Origin: Rhizopus arrhizus
Taxonomy: Eukaryota > Mucoromycota > Mucoromycetes > Mucorales > Rhizopodaceae
DNA: 64,000 nucleotides
Direction: 5' to 3'
Assembly (NCBI GenBank): GCA_024220505.1
Contig: JAKZZE010000020.1
Coordinates: 620,001-684,000, forward strand
Shown here: piece by piece, positions 44,530 to 57,359 of the stretch
Layout of the letters: the number at the start of each line of letters is the position of its first letter
Numbering within the stretch: position 1 is the first letter of the stretch
Program-made: the position numbers and the translations under genes
The notes under the pieces: model-generated
The model's input: the letters and a program-made list of their open reading frames with translations, nothing else
The model's database searches: none
What the model was told of the DNA's origin: nothing

Positions 44530-46688
44530 CTCGGTAGCCAAAACAAGCTGAATACATTAGGAAGCCTTCCATAGGCTGTGCTTTGCCTATAACCATTTCT
44601 TGTCATTAATGAAGTATTTTCAAGTGTTTTTCAAGCACGATTCTGTAGTTAGTTTCTGTATATCTATAGTCAAATAAACCATTAGGCTCAATAAAAGTTT
44701 GAAAAAAGAAATTTTCTTTATTGCCAATTACCATTGGATGTCACCATCGTTCTTTTCCTTGATGCTTCAAGTGACGTAACGCAAATGATGTATTGAGGTA
44801 CAGGCTCTTGTTTGAGAATATCACTATTAGCAGTTCATTTCATGTCAAGGCATTGTCTTTTCAATATATCTTATCTTCGTACATAAAGAAACAGTAATTT
44901 CTTATTGAGAAAGTTAAATAAGACGTATCAATTGTTGTTTATCGTTCTATATACCGAATATACTTTAGAAGAATAAAAAGAAAATCATAACAAAGAAGCA
45001 AACGTTTTTTTTTATTAATTGATTTTATTGCTTAATAGCATAATGTAATTCTCTTAAGGCGATTTGTTTTTATTTTTACCCTTCAAAAGCGTCAATAAGC
45101 TCTATATAGAGCCCTGTTAGTATCCTATTTTATAATCAATGAATAATTAGAAGTTACATGTTTTGTTTATGTTGGCCTTAATAATAGAAAGAAGAAAACT
45201 TGCTTGTAACCAGTATTAAATATATAACATGAATCTTTTAGTATTGCATTACTCGAGGTATTTATTTAAATGTATATTAAGTAAATAGATGTAATTGTGG
45301 AATGGCCTTATGAAGACATATGGCCTTCTATTTACATTTAACTGACAGTCTAAATAATGAATCTGGCTTAAAATTACAAAATAAGATTTTTATATTTCCC
45401 TTTACTTGACTGAATGTGTTAACCATTATAAATTCGATAATTGTACAGAGTGCATCTTTACTGCAACTAATATAAACATGTAGTTTATGATTATCTTTTT
45501 CGAATTTAGAGCTTTCTCAGCATCATTGCACAATCTTATCATTAATATTCGGCTTTTAGTTAAGTTGTATAGCTGAATTGCAAGTCTTGACTTAAGCATG
45601 GTTAAAAGAATTTTTTGGAATACTCGTATCCTATTTGATCAAAATGAAGATATAAAGCTTCTGCTGATTGAGCACAATGAATTAAATGTCCATAAATTTC
45701 TAGAAGAATTAGCTTACAGCCTCTATTGACCCCCGAGCTTTTAAGTGTCATCAATAATTTTACAATATACCAAAGCGCATATTATCAACAAATGCAGTAA
45801 TATGCTCGTGTTGAATGTTAATAAAGCTAATATGTATTAAATTATGTTAAAATTGGAAAAACTCTTTGTTGATAGTTTTATTTTACTTGAAGACTGCATG
45901 GTTTATATTATAACTATCAGTGTCTTCCTGTACAGCAATGTCTGTGTGTAAGCGATTAGGGCTTTAATGCTAGCCTTTTATAATAATAACTGAGTCACTA
46001 GTATAGTGTACTTTTGATACCCTAGAGATGTTATAAAAGTATCTAGTACAGATTATTATCATAGCCATTTTAGACGCATGACATATAATATTAATAGCTG
46101 CTTAATGTGAGAAGAATTTGGGAATCATTTTACCACGCTTGATGACAATAGCATATGCTTTTATTAATAATAACTGCTTATACTCGACTTTTTTTTCATT
46201 GTATATTGTTGTAAATATGTATTCTTGACAATAGCGAGTAAGATGAATCGGTATTTATGATTTGAGTCATACTCTCTGAATACTAACAATATGGGAAATC
46301 TGACCTTGACCCATTCAAGATATCAAAACTGCAAATGATTTATTTTATTGGTTAAAATAGATACTTATCGGTTAGATGCAGTATAATATCCTATAATATA
46401 CTTATCATTGGGTGATGAGGCAAATACTTTATATAAAAAAGGAGGTAAGAGTCCGGTATTTCATTCCGGCTACAAAAAAAAAAAAAAAAAATAATTAAGC
46501 TGGGTAACTAAATTGTGACCCAGCTAAACTTTATAAAAGATTCCTTCTAAATATGATCATTCGATCCTTGTTCCTGTTACTTTTTTTCCTTCTCTTTTCT
46601 CTCTCTCTCTTTTTTTATTATTATTATTATTTTTAACACTCAAGAAAGAAAAAAGAGCTCCAAATACTATTGATTTAATTAAAAGATA
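44267..46688. other. Large AT-rich intergenic region
   Basis: About 2.4 kb without a supported gene. It contains a T tract (44496-44527) and, near the right end, a poly-A run between two short hairpins (46449-46525). I saw no LTR ends, transposase or tRNA. It serves at least as the promoter of the coiled-coil gene. Confidence 0.4.
46449..46525. other. Two short hairpins flanking a poly-A run
   Basis: AGTCCGG...CCGGCT can fold around an ATTTCATT loop (46449-46471). About 18 A follow (46474-46491). Then AGCTGGGT (46498-46505) pairs perfectly with ACCCAGCT (46518-46525) over a 12-nt loop. The first hairpin followed by A's looks like the 3' end of a tRNA-like or SINE-like sequence, but no tRNA body is seen upstream. 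Confidence 0.3.
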
Positions 46689-49600
46689 ATGAGTGACAGC
46701 CCAAGTGTAAAAAGTCGTATTTCCTCTTTGTCAGCAGCAGGCTTAGCTGCTGGAACAAAAAAGCCAGCAAGCACTAGAGCTACGCCAAGCGCACGAGCTA
46801 CTTCTACTACCAAATCATCTGCAGTAAAACCTACTTCTCGTACATCAACTATTTCAAAGGCCCCTGCTGCGTCTTCCACTGCGACAACAACAAGAGTTCC
46901 TAGTACTCGAGCAACAACAACGACAACAACAGCTAAAAGAACCTCTGCTGGCAGTGCAACTTCTTCAGTAAGAAAAACAGCAGTACCTTCTGGTAGGTCA
47001 ACAACAACTACATCAGGGGCATCTGCAACCAAAAAAATTGCTTCTTCACCTACTGTTTCCACTACACGAGCTGCACGACCAAATTCAATGCCAGCCGGTT
47101 CAGCTCGTAGACCATCCTCTGTTACTTCTCCTTCAGCACCTGCTAAACCATCTGCTACTTCAACTAAGTCAGCCGAACTTTTGGCGGAGTTAAAGAGCTT
47201 AAAGGAAAAGGTAAAAAAAAAAAAATAAAGAAAAAAATCTTGAAGAAAAAACTGAATTTTATATTAAAAGAATGAAGAAATGGAAAATGTGTTATCAGAA
47301 AAACAAGCTTTGATTGATAGTAAAGAAGCTGATTTAAATGCTCTTAGAGAAAGATTAGCACAAATGGAAACTGGTTTAGTTACCCCTGAACAGTCTGTAA
47401 CCCCTACTACAAGCACTGAAGAAGGCCATAAGGATGCAAAAGATGAAGAAGAAGAAAAAGAAGAAAAAGAAGAAAAAGAAGAAAAAAGCAGTGATAATAA
47501 TAATGAAATATTACTAGAAGAAATTGAACAATTAAAGATTAAGATTCAAGAGCTTGAAAAGACCCGTGATGAAGCTTTGGAAAAATCAAAAGAAACTGCA
47601 TCTGCATTGGAGGAAGAAAAAGCAGAATTGATTAAGAAGCAAGAAGAAGCTGAAGAAATCTTGCGAGAAAATATGGAGAAATTGAGAGAAAAGCTGGAAT
47701 CTGAAAAAGATGACTTGGCTCATCGCATTCGAGAGAAAGAAGCGGAAATTCTCAAACTCAAAAAGGATATGGACGAACTGCGTGAAAGCATTCAGGTTGG
47801 TTGGGTTTTTTTTTTAAAAAAAGATATGCATTAAAAAAACCAGTAAATTAACCTAAATTGGTTAGGATATGCACAAGTCTCATCAAGCAAGATTAACTGG
47901 ATTTAGTAATCAGTTAAATGAACAGCACGCCCATCAGATGAATACACTTAAAGAGGATTACGAAAACCAATTAAGCACTCTTCAAGAAACATTAAAATCA
48001 TTGCAAGAGCCTGCTGCTATAAGTACTTTGGAAGAAGAAAAGGCCACACTGTTGTCAAGGATTGAAGAATTGGAACAGTTATCCTCTGAATCCTCTGCTT
48101 TACATGATAATGAATTGGCTGAATTGAAAGCTCAGTCAACTGCCCATTTAGAGGAATTAGTGTCTCAGCATCAAGAACAAATTGATCAAGTGTCCAATGA
48201 ATTAAGAGTAAATAAAAAAAAAACAGCAAAGGAAAAAAGGACGTTGAAGTTAAATTTTTGTTGGTTAGGCTGAAATGAATACCTTGAAAGAAAATTATGA
48301 AAAGGAAGTCGAGGCCTTAAAAGAAGCTCATAAGTCTGAAATAGACCAAGTACAAGCTGCTATTAATGAAGTTGAAATCAAAAAGATTAAAGAAGAAACA
48401 GAGGTAAACACATTTTTAGTTACATTTTTTATTGGCGTTATTAAATGGATTCCCTCATCTCAGACATTCATCCGTACTCAATACGAGAGCCAGTTGAATG
48501 AAACAAAAACTCAACATGATATGCACATTCAAACGTTAAATGAAGAACAGCAACGCATAAAGAAAGAGATGGAGAAATTAGATGCTGAACATCAGGAAGA
48601 AAAGAATCGTCTTAAAAATGAATATGAAACACTCATTGAAGAATCAAAAGAGAAAGAAAAGGTAAAAAAAAAAAAAATTACATAAAGCTCTTTCATTTAT
48701 TTTTTTTAATATAACAGAACCGCATTGAGTCAGAGTATCAGCAAAAATTAAAAGAGGTTGAAGAAAGCCATGAAAAAGAACTTACAAACCAAAACTCTCA
48801 AGTTCGAGATACGCTTCAATTGGATATTGAACAGATTCGTACAGAGCATGCTCAAGCCTTACAAGAGCTTGAGGAAGCTCATGCCAACGCACTCAAGGAA
48901 GCCAAGAACACAGCTGTGGCCAATGCACGTACAGAGACCGAGCGTGAGCTTCGTGCCGAGTTCGAATCTCAGATAGAAAGTCTCTCAGTGAGTCATCGCC
49001 AAGCCATAGAACAACTTGAAATGCACCACGGTAGAGGGATGGAGCAATTGGAGTCTGAATTAAAACTCGAAATCGAAAAGCAGACTCAGTTGGCTGTGGA
49101 GTACCAAGAAAAGCTAGACAAGCTTGTTTCAGAACGTGATGGTCATTTAGAAGACATTCGTAAAGAGATGAAGGATGCCTTACAAACCATACATCAAACT
49201 GAATTAAATCGACTTTCCTCTGAGCATGAGTCAAAATTAAACGAATTGAAACGTGATTATATCCTTCAACGCGACCGTGAAAGAGAGGCTTTAGAAGAAA
49301 AGCACCAACAGGCAATTCAAGAAATGACGACAAGTCACCAAGAGGCTATCAAAGACCTAAAGGAAAAGTATGCTTCTGCAATACCTACTGGAGAAGTATT
49401 TGGAGAGAATGCAAGTCAAAAAACGCAAGAACTACAAGATAAGCTTGCTGAAAACATGAAGCAGTTGCAGGACACTCATGCTAAAGAGTTAGAGGCCCTT
49501 AAATTGCAAAATGAACAGCTCAAAATGGATCATGAGGCTGCTATTCAGTCACTCAAACTATCTCATCAACAGCAGCTTGAACAGGCTCTCGCTGACAATC

Positions 49601-52490
49601 AGATCAAGTCTTCAAATGAGGATGAAGTATCAGACCTCAAAACTCGTTTCGATGCAGAAATCGAAAAGCTAAAAGAATCACATGCTCAAGAACTCGAACA
49701 ATTAAAACAAGCACACACTCAATTTCAGCAAGAGGTAGTTGCAGTAGAAGATCTTCAAATAGCTCACAGGGAAGCTATTGAGCAATTGAAACGAGAGCAC
49801 CTAGATGAAATTTCTAAGCTTAAGGACGGTAGCATTGAACATGCGGAAGAAAGTCGCAAGGAACTTGAACAAACACTTAAAGCACAGTTGGAAACAGAAC
49901 TTACTAATCTTAATGCCAAGCATGAGTCAGAGATTAGCTCGCTTTGTGAACAGCATGCTGAAAAGTTAAAAAAGCTGGAAATGACTTATGAGGAATCTCT
50001 CCGTTTGTTAAAAGAAGAGCATGCAAAAGAAAAAGAAATTACTGCCGAAAACCATCAAAAGACACTGAAAGAACTTCAAGCCAAACACGAAGAAAAGCTT
50101 GAGAGTGCTATGCAACAAGTTGAGACCTTAAAGAACTCTGGTAGCAGTGAATTAACTGATATTGTTAACAAGTACGAAAAGGAGATTGAATCCCTCAAGG
50201 CTAGACATGTACAAGAAATAGAACAGTTCAAGATTGAGCACGATACGGCCATTATGGAAGCCACTAAAAAACTCTTGAAGGAACACGAGCAAGAAAAGGA
50301 GCGTTTTGAGCTCAGTGAAAGACAGCACCAAGAAGCTCTTGAAAGGCTAACTGAATCCCATGCATCAGCTTTGAAGGCTCTTGAAGAAGAACATGCAATT
50401 AAACTCAAGATTGCTATCGAGCAAGAAGTTAATTCATCTAATGAATTGAAGAAAGCTGAATTTGCTTCATTGAAAGAAGAAATAGACAACAGAATAGAGT
50501 CCTTAAAGAAAGAACATGAGCTTGAGATACAGTCTCTCTCAGAAACCCATGTACATGAAGTTCAATCCTTGAGACAGGCTTGGGAAGATCAAAAACAGGA
50601 ATTCCATAATTCCATTGGTACCAAGTTGCGAGAAGAACACTCGGCTGCTCTCTTGGCTCTTGAAAAAGAGCATTCATTGGTTATTGAGAACATGGAAAAG
50701 AATTTGAAAGATCAAAAGGATAACGAGTTATCTTCTTTGACCAGTTCTCACCAACGCGCCTTAGAGCTTATCGAAAAGCAACACCAAGAAGATGCTGAGG
50801 CCCTAAAGGCTGAACACAAGGAAACTGTTGAAAAACTGGTGGTTGAGCACAAACAATACGTTGAGAACCTTCAAATATCTCATAATGAAATGATTCAACA
50901 AGTCAAGTCAGAAGCTGAATCCAAATCAGTTTCAGATATAGAAAAAGCAAAGGTAAAAACAAAGAAAAGAGCAAAACAGACTAGTATTTATGCTGGTGAT
51001 ATTAGGCTGAAATTAAGGAAAATTATGATTCCATGCTTCAAAGATTAGCTAGCGAACATGAGTTGAAAATTCGAGAATTAGAAAAAGAGCATGAAACAGC
51101 TATTAACAAATTGCAAGCAAAATTAGACTTACAATCTGAATCCCTTCGATCTGAAATTGAGGCAAGTATATATAATATTATGCATAACTTTGTATATATT
51201 AATCAGCTTTCGTTATTATTTAAACACATAGGCTGAGCTTGCAGAAAGTTATGAACTACAAATGGATAAACTTGTCTCTGAACACTCCGCTGCTATTTCG
51301 CGTCTAGAGAATCAACTGAAGGAATCAATGGCCTTAGTACAAGAAACGCAAGAAAAAGCTGATACAGACCGACGTGTATTAGAAAATCAATACCGGGAAA
51401 GACTAGCTTCATTAGAAGCAGAATATCAATTACAAGCTGAAAATAATGTCAGGACTAGTGAAGATGTTACGGAAAGAATGCAAAAAGAAATTGAAGATTT
51501 GCAATTACATTGGAATCAAGCGCAAGAAAAGAAAATCCTTGCGCTTGAACAAGACTATCAACAGCGATTAAATTCAATTAAAGAAGAACATGAAAAGGCA
51601 TTAGCTTCTGCGGTTAATGGGCCACTTGCTCTTACGGTAAAAAAAAAAAAAATGAAAAGAGATGTGAAAAAAAGGTCTAATGCTTTATTTAGCAGGAAGA
51701 AATTAAAAAGAAAGATGACGAAATAAACCAGCTTTTGGCAAAAGTAAACAACAGCGAAAAACTTGAAGAAGAATTGAATACATTAAAGATAGCCTATGAT
51801 AATTTAATTAAAGTAAAAGATCAAGAAATCAAGGAAGTGGAAAAAAGATTGCAAGAGGCACTATCATCTGGAACAGATCAAACAGAGGTAATTCAAGCTT
51901 TTATTTAAAACAAATAAGATTTGAATCTCAAATATATTACATAATAGACAAATGAAAGTAGTGTACAACCTTTTATATCTCAGCACCAAAGAGAAATCAA
52001 AGTTCTTGAAACTCAATTCCAGCAATTGCTAGATTTAAAAGATAAAGAACTTGAAGAGTTTGCTTACCGCTTAAAGACAGTAAATGCATCACAAAATAAG
52101 GACATGGAGAACTTGAATGAAGAATTCAAGCAAAAGATTGCTAGTTTGGAGGCAGAGTGTCAAGCTAAAGAGGATTCACTGAAATCAAAGGTACTTGAAA
52201 TGAGATGGATGACTGCGGAATTTGAAAGCACAGAGGTACAAAAAATAGAAATATTTTTTCTAAATTTAACTTTTAATTGTGGACCTCTAGGCCAAGCTAA
52301 AAGAGGAGAGTACAAAATTGCAGAAAGTGGAGAATGACAATGACCAGCTCCGAACAGCACTTCATCAATACAGAGAAGAGAATGAGCAGTTGTTAAGGTA
52401 AATCGTAGAATCATTTTAAAAGTGATATAATCTAATTTTTATTTCAGATTGATTCATCAACTACAAGGTGAAATGCATCGCTTGCGCTAA
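46689..52490 (+). CDS. Large coiled-coil protein with basic Ser/Thr-rich N-terminus (1,715 residues)
   Basis: Exons 46689-47210, 47271-47795, 47866-48207, 48269-48403, 48464-48661, 48718-50952, 51006-51161, 51232-51636, 51696-51887, 51948-52235, 52291-52397 and 52448-52490. Residues 1-165 are low-complexity Ser/Thr/Ala/Arg/Lys, as in microtubule-binding tails. The rest is almost continuous heptad coiled coil with many 'EH..AI..L' or 'SH...L..L' units, ending 'RLIHQLQGEMHRLR'. No motor, CAP-Gly or membrane segment is seen. A cytoskeletal or organiser scaffold is likely, but I cannot name an orthologue. All introns except the last are phase 0. Several exons end in GAG before the donor and start GCTGAA/GCTGAG. 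Intron 7 is either GC-AG (51162-51231) or an alternative GT-AG. Intron 4 (48404-48463) is 60 bp without a stop, so it could be retained in frame. Confidence 0.8.
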
Positions 52491-52641
52491 GACAAAAAAA
52501 AAAAAAAAAAAAAAATTCAACTAACGCACGTGTAAAACAAAAATAAAAAAAAAAATACATATTTATTATTCTCACAAAAATGAAATTTCTATTTTTTTCC
52601 CTTTTTTTCCCTGGTTTTTTTTTCTAATTTGTAAACAAGCT

Positions 52642-55563
52642 ATGAATATTGTGACTCCTACCAAGGACAACTCACTAGATTCTAGCCATGATGGATCCAT
52701 TATACCCCTTAAACGTACTAGAGCAAAAAGAAGTTGTGATTTTTGCAGAAAAAGGAAAGCCCGTTGTGATGCGGACCATTCTGTACCGTGTTCAAATTGT
52801 AGAGCAGTAAATTGATCAATGATTTTTTTTTTTTTTCACTTTTTTAACTATTTTTGTATAAAATAAACTTAAGATCTAATATCCAACTTTTTAGTGGGGA
52901 TTTAAATGCGAATTTTTAACAATTAGAAAGAAAAGAGGACCTCCTAGCTTGTAATGTCTTGAGACAAAATCGGCAAATAATTGAAAATTAACCCCTTTTG
53001 GTAGATATGTGGAAAACTTAGAAGCTCGATGTAAAAAAATGGAAGCATTATTAACTCGTTTAACCAATAAATCCATACAAGAGATTGAAGAAGGCGATTT
53101 TTCTATTGAAAGACTCGTTCAACATCAAGAAAAGTACAGTAGCGAAGATGATGACGATGATGATTCTTCTTCTTTTGATGATGATGAAGAGGATCAATAT
53201 CAAGAAAAGTCTCAATATTATTCAATGGAAGAAGCCATTGCAAATTTAAACTTGGAAGATTATGATTCTATTAAATATACAGGTGTTTCTGCCGGCATAC
53301 AGTTACATGATAAAAATCTATTTAAAACTAAATCATTCATTCAATGTCCGGGGCGCCAAGATGTTGCTCTCCAAATGATGCCTCAGAATGAATTATTAGT
53401 TGTGCAGAGAAATGCTTCTTCATTATCAGGAAAATATACACGACTCGATGTTGGATTTTCATTAACCAGTTCAATATTTGATGAAAAGAAGGAAAAAGAT
53501 GAGGCACCTAATCACCGCTCGTTACACCTTGCACCTGGTTCACTTTTACAAAAATCAGATAGTTTACCACTTGGTTCAACTAATAAGAAAGTTTGTGATT
53601 TGTAAGTATTTGTTAATTTTATTATCATCTTTAATTTAATTTATATAAATTTAGATATTTTACACACATTCACAAATTTTTGCCAATCGTGAACAAAACA
53701 AGATTTGAAGCACATGATTTAAAGCAAAATAATATCCTTGCACAGGCTGTGTTAGCTGTTGCATTCCGCTTTGCGTCACGTCATTTTCCTAAACGATTCA
53801 AAAAATCAGACGTGTATGCGGATACTTATTTTAGAAAAGTAATGCTTCGTCTTCAGGATTCCTATCGTGCATGCCTTCGTCATGTTCAAGCCGCGTTACT
53901 AATGACACTTTATTTGGATATGGATGAAACTGATGTGGAATCAATGCAATGGCTTGTTCTTGGTAAAGCAATTCGTATGGCTCAAGATATCGGATTACAT
54001 CGCTCTTGTTCTAAATGGAATTTACCTCCTTCAGAAATTGAAACAAGACACCGCGTATTTTACGCTTGTTATGTTCTTGATCGTTTAATGGGTGCTCGAG
54101 CAGGGAAGCCACTGACTATATTAGACAGAGATTTTGATACAGACTTTCCTGTACCTCATGAAGTTTACGATGACCAAAGGCCCATTGGTCCTTCTGTTTA
54201 TCATAGCTTTATTGCTCTGATAAAGTTATCCGAAATCTTGGGAAGAATTCTAAAAGCTTTATATGCCCCGAATTCTAAACACTCAAACTCAAATGCTAAT
54301 CTCGATGACCCCACTATCTTAGCCGTTTTTGATCGCCGACTAAAAAACTGGAAGGCCCAGAGCCTAAAAGAAACACCGGGTGGCGGTGCAATGTCACAGG
54401 CTGAAAGAGGTAAATTTATATTTTTTTAGCAAAATTTTTTGAATTTTTTTGATTGGTTATTCTAATTATATACTCACTAAATTTTACCAGTTAATTTATT
54501 ATTATTTTATTACACTGTCATGCTATTATTACACAGACCATTTATTGAATCATCCTCAACACAATATGATGCACTAGCTACTGAGTCGCGTCAAGCTTGT
54601 GAAAATGCTGCTTATAACATTATGGTCATCATCAAGCAAAAGCAATCGTTTATGGCTGATCCAGATTCTTATACTCCGTTGTGTCTTCCTACTGCCTTTG
54701 TCTATTCCATGTTTCAGTCTTGTTTAATTCATTTAGCCCTTGTCTTACAAAATAAGGATTCATTACTTCGGCTAAGACGACTTCAATATTCTGTATTACT
54801 TTTGAAACAGCACGAAGTACAGTTATCATCTGCTCAACGAGCTCACCATATTTTGACAACGCTAATGAATATTCATAATATCCATATGAACAATTTGATT
54901 ATAGATGAAGATGAAAAATTTTCCCTTCTTGAAGATCAAGATATTACGATCGATACTTTTGCCGAAAAAAATAATACTTGCCCTGAAAATCAAATTCAGA
55001 ACGATATGCCTAAGTCAAGTTATTATCAACGCATGATGAATACCAGTATTATAGGCGGCATTACGTCTGATTTACATCAAGTAAATGATCACAGTAACGA
55101 AAGTTCATCTCAAATACTCAATCAACTCCTGCCCTGTTCAAGCACTGATTCAATCCAAGAAAATTCCTCCTTTTCAAAGCCCTTGAATAATTCAGGGCTT
55201 TATTTAATTCCCGATAGTGAAACCTTATTTGACAAATCAGCTCATCAAACAACAAACAATTTGCACCATGCAATCACGCAGCCTTATCCTCCCAATGCCT
55301 TTTCTCATCTTCAGCGAACCAATACACCACTTTATCAATCACAATCACCTTTTACTGCTTATGATCTAAATTACACTTCTCCTCCATCTCTTGCAGCATC
55401 CACATCAGATACTGGCCACATGTCTTTTGTGCCTACTCCAGCTGCAACCATCACCCTCTCTCCTGCAAACCTCGACTGGGGTGGTTGGGGTGATCACATA
55501 AATCAGTATCAGTCAACACAAACTCCAAACGAACGCAGTTTTTTATATCAGCGCCATTCTTAA
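52642..55563 (+). CDS. Zn2Cys6 fungal transcription factor
   Basis: Exons 52642-52806, 52895-52950, 53005-53601, 53655-54409 and 54491-55563 give 881 residues. The binuclear zinc cluster lies at residues 32-60 (Cys32, 35, 42, 50, 53, 60: 'CDFCRKRKARC', 'CSNCRAWGFKC'). A linker and coiled-coil segment ('YVENLEARCKKMEALL') follow. An acidic stretch (Asp/Glu/Ser run) comes next, then the fungal-specific transcription factor domain, around residues 275-620 with 'GKAIRMAQDIGLHRS' and 'RVFYACYVLDRLMGARAGKPL'. The C-terminal 250 residues are Ser/Pro/Thr/Gln/Asn-rich, probably activating. The target pathway is unknown. The zinc cluster is split by an intron after Cys53; both donor and acceptor are ordinary. 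Confidence 0.92.
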
Positions 55564-55811
55564 CATAATCACCTTCAACTATGTCTTTACAATAAATCCA
55601 ACACGAACTAGGTCCTCTCCTCTCCTCTCTTTCTGTATAAATATATATAGTCACCATTGATATATAAATATGTTAATAAAGTACAAAATACATTACATAT
55701 ACAATTCAAAAGACATCTTGTACAAAAAAACAAATCTTCAATCACTTTTTTATTGTTCTTTCAAACTTGATTTTTAATTAGCAGATGAATAAAAATTAAG
55801 GACTATAAAAT

Positions 55812-56741
55812 TTAATCAAAGAGACCGAAACCCATATCTTCATCTTCGGATTCTTCTTCTTCAGCCTTTTCTTCGGCAGCAGGAGCAGAAGATTCAGCAG
55901 CAGCGGCAGCAGGGGCAGCAACAGCAAAGGCATCAGGGTTGGCAATGAATTCCTTGAGTTGTTCAGAACCAGGGAAGGTGTAGTCAGAGGCAACAGAGAC
56001 AGCCAACAAGTTCTTGTAACCGTTGATGACGGAGTGAGGAACGGAGGCCAAAGTGGGGTAACCGACAGCCAAAGAGATGGAGGCGATTTCACGGATGGCA
56101 GACATCAACTTGGCAACCAAAGCAGATTCTTCAACATCCAAGACTTCAGGAGAGAAGATGGTACCCTTGTCAAAGACTTGAACAACACCCATACCGTAGG
56201 TGAAGGGAGAGATGTTCAACATGTTCAAAAGAGTAGCTTCGGAAGCACCAACCTTTTCACCAGCTTGAACCAAGGAAACATCAGAGACGATTTCAATGGT
56301 ACCACGAGCAATCTTGGTGGGGATACCCAAAGCTTGGAAGAAAGAGGTCTTACCGGGTTCCATACCAGTGTTACCAGCAGGGACGATAACATCAGCGGGA
56401 GCGACGGCACCAGCACGAGCGGGAGCAGCAACACGGTTGGAGACGATCTTGTTACGGATGTCCTTGAGGTCACCGTTGGTGAAGACGAAACCAATGTTAC
56501 CTCTGACAAAGTTCAAGAGCTTTTCCAATTCAGGGCGTTCACCAATGAGACCCTTCAAAGCACGACGAACCATGGTGTTCTTACCCATGAGAACGGTAGC
56601 TTCACCACGAAGAGACACACGGATTTGGTGCATTTGGTTGGAGCTGACGTTGTCAACGTTGACAATGAAGATGGATTGATAAGTGTTCAAGTAGTCATTG
56701 AGCTTTTGGAAGTAAGCGGCCTTGGATTCTCTCTTCGACAT
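55812..56741 (-). CDS. RPP0: 60S ribosomal stalk protein P0 (uL10)
   Basis: A single exon of 309 residues starts '[14 protein letters not shown]'. The L10 fold contains '[12 protein letters not shown]' and '[10 protein letters not shown]'; the central part has '[17 protein letters not shown]'. The C-terminus is an Ala-rich hinge, an acidic stretch and the invariant end 'DMGFGLFD', which recruits GTPase translation factors together with P1/P2. Length is that of yeast and human P0. Codon use is more GC-rich and biased than in neighbouring genes, as expected for high expression. The lack of introns is unusual for this window but common in P0. The stop is 248 bp from the convergent Zn2Cys6 gene stop. 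Confidence 0.97.
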   Translation of the reverse strand: MSKRESKAAYFQKLNDYLNTYQSIFIVNVDNVSSNQMHQIRVSLRGEATVLMGKNTMVRRALKGLIGERPELEKLLNFVRGNIGFVFTNGDLKDIRNKIVSNRVAAPARAGAVAPADVIVPAGNTGMEPGKTSFFQALGIPTKIARGTIEIVSDVSLVQAGEKVGASEATLLNMLNISPFTYGMGVVQVFDKGTIFSPEVLDVEESALVAKLMSAIREIASISLAVGYPTLASVPHSVINGYKNLLAVSVASDYTFPGSEQLKEFIANPDAFAVAAPAAAAAESSAPAAEEKAEEEESEDEDMGFGLFD

Positions 56742-57359
56742 GTTTGATAATTACTGTTCGAGGACTTTTAAAGAACTGGATTCGTTTGCGTTAATGGATG
56801 GATGGATGCATACATGTCTTTTGTTTATTTACCTGGCAAGTAAGAGGAAGATTCATCACTTTTCCATTTGCGCTCTTGTTAAGTGCGGATTCTATTTTTG
56901 ACAGTCCCTCGAGCAAATTCGAGCTCAGAATTGACACATCGTATTATTTGTCACTTTTGATTTTTAAGTATTTGTACATGGACAAGTGATATCCTATTTT
57001 AAAATTTATTTATCTTTACCAAGAATACATGATTTGTATTTATTCAATTGCTTTAATGAAATATCACATTTTCACGACTTTTCTATTTTGGCCTCGTTTT
57101 AAAAAGAATGCCTATACTTGCAAATAAGCAACCTATACTTCAATAAGATACAGTACATTTTTAAAATCTGTCATTCAAGCATACTATATTCAGTATCACT
57201 CCAATTTAAGCTATTGCTTAACAATAGTACAGCTACTCTCACTATAATATTTACGAGAAGGTAGCAAATCCTGACTCAATTTACATCTCTTGTTGCCTGT
57301 TCATCTGTTTCTTTACTTAGAAACCCTTCCAAGTTTTAAATTTATAATATTCAAAAATA
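56742..57359. other. Intergenic region with the P0 promoter
   Basis: About 620 bp, AT-rich. It includes the P0 promoter next to 56741 and a short TGGATGGATGGATG repeat around 56792-56806. No gene supported. Confidence 0.4.

Noticed and set aside
46679..47062. Val/Ala-rich minus-strand frame
   Set aside because: Reverse of the Ser/Thr-rich head of the coiled-coil gene.
55959..56747. 262-codon plus-strand frame opposite P0
   Set aside because: The minus strand encodes a complete P0; strong codon bias there leaves the other strand open.
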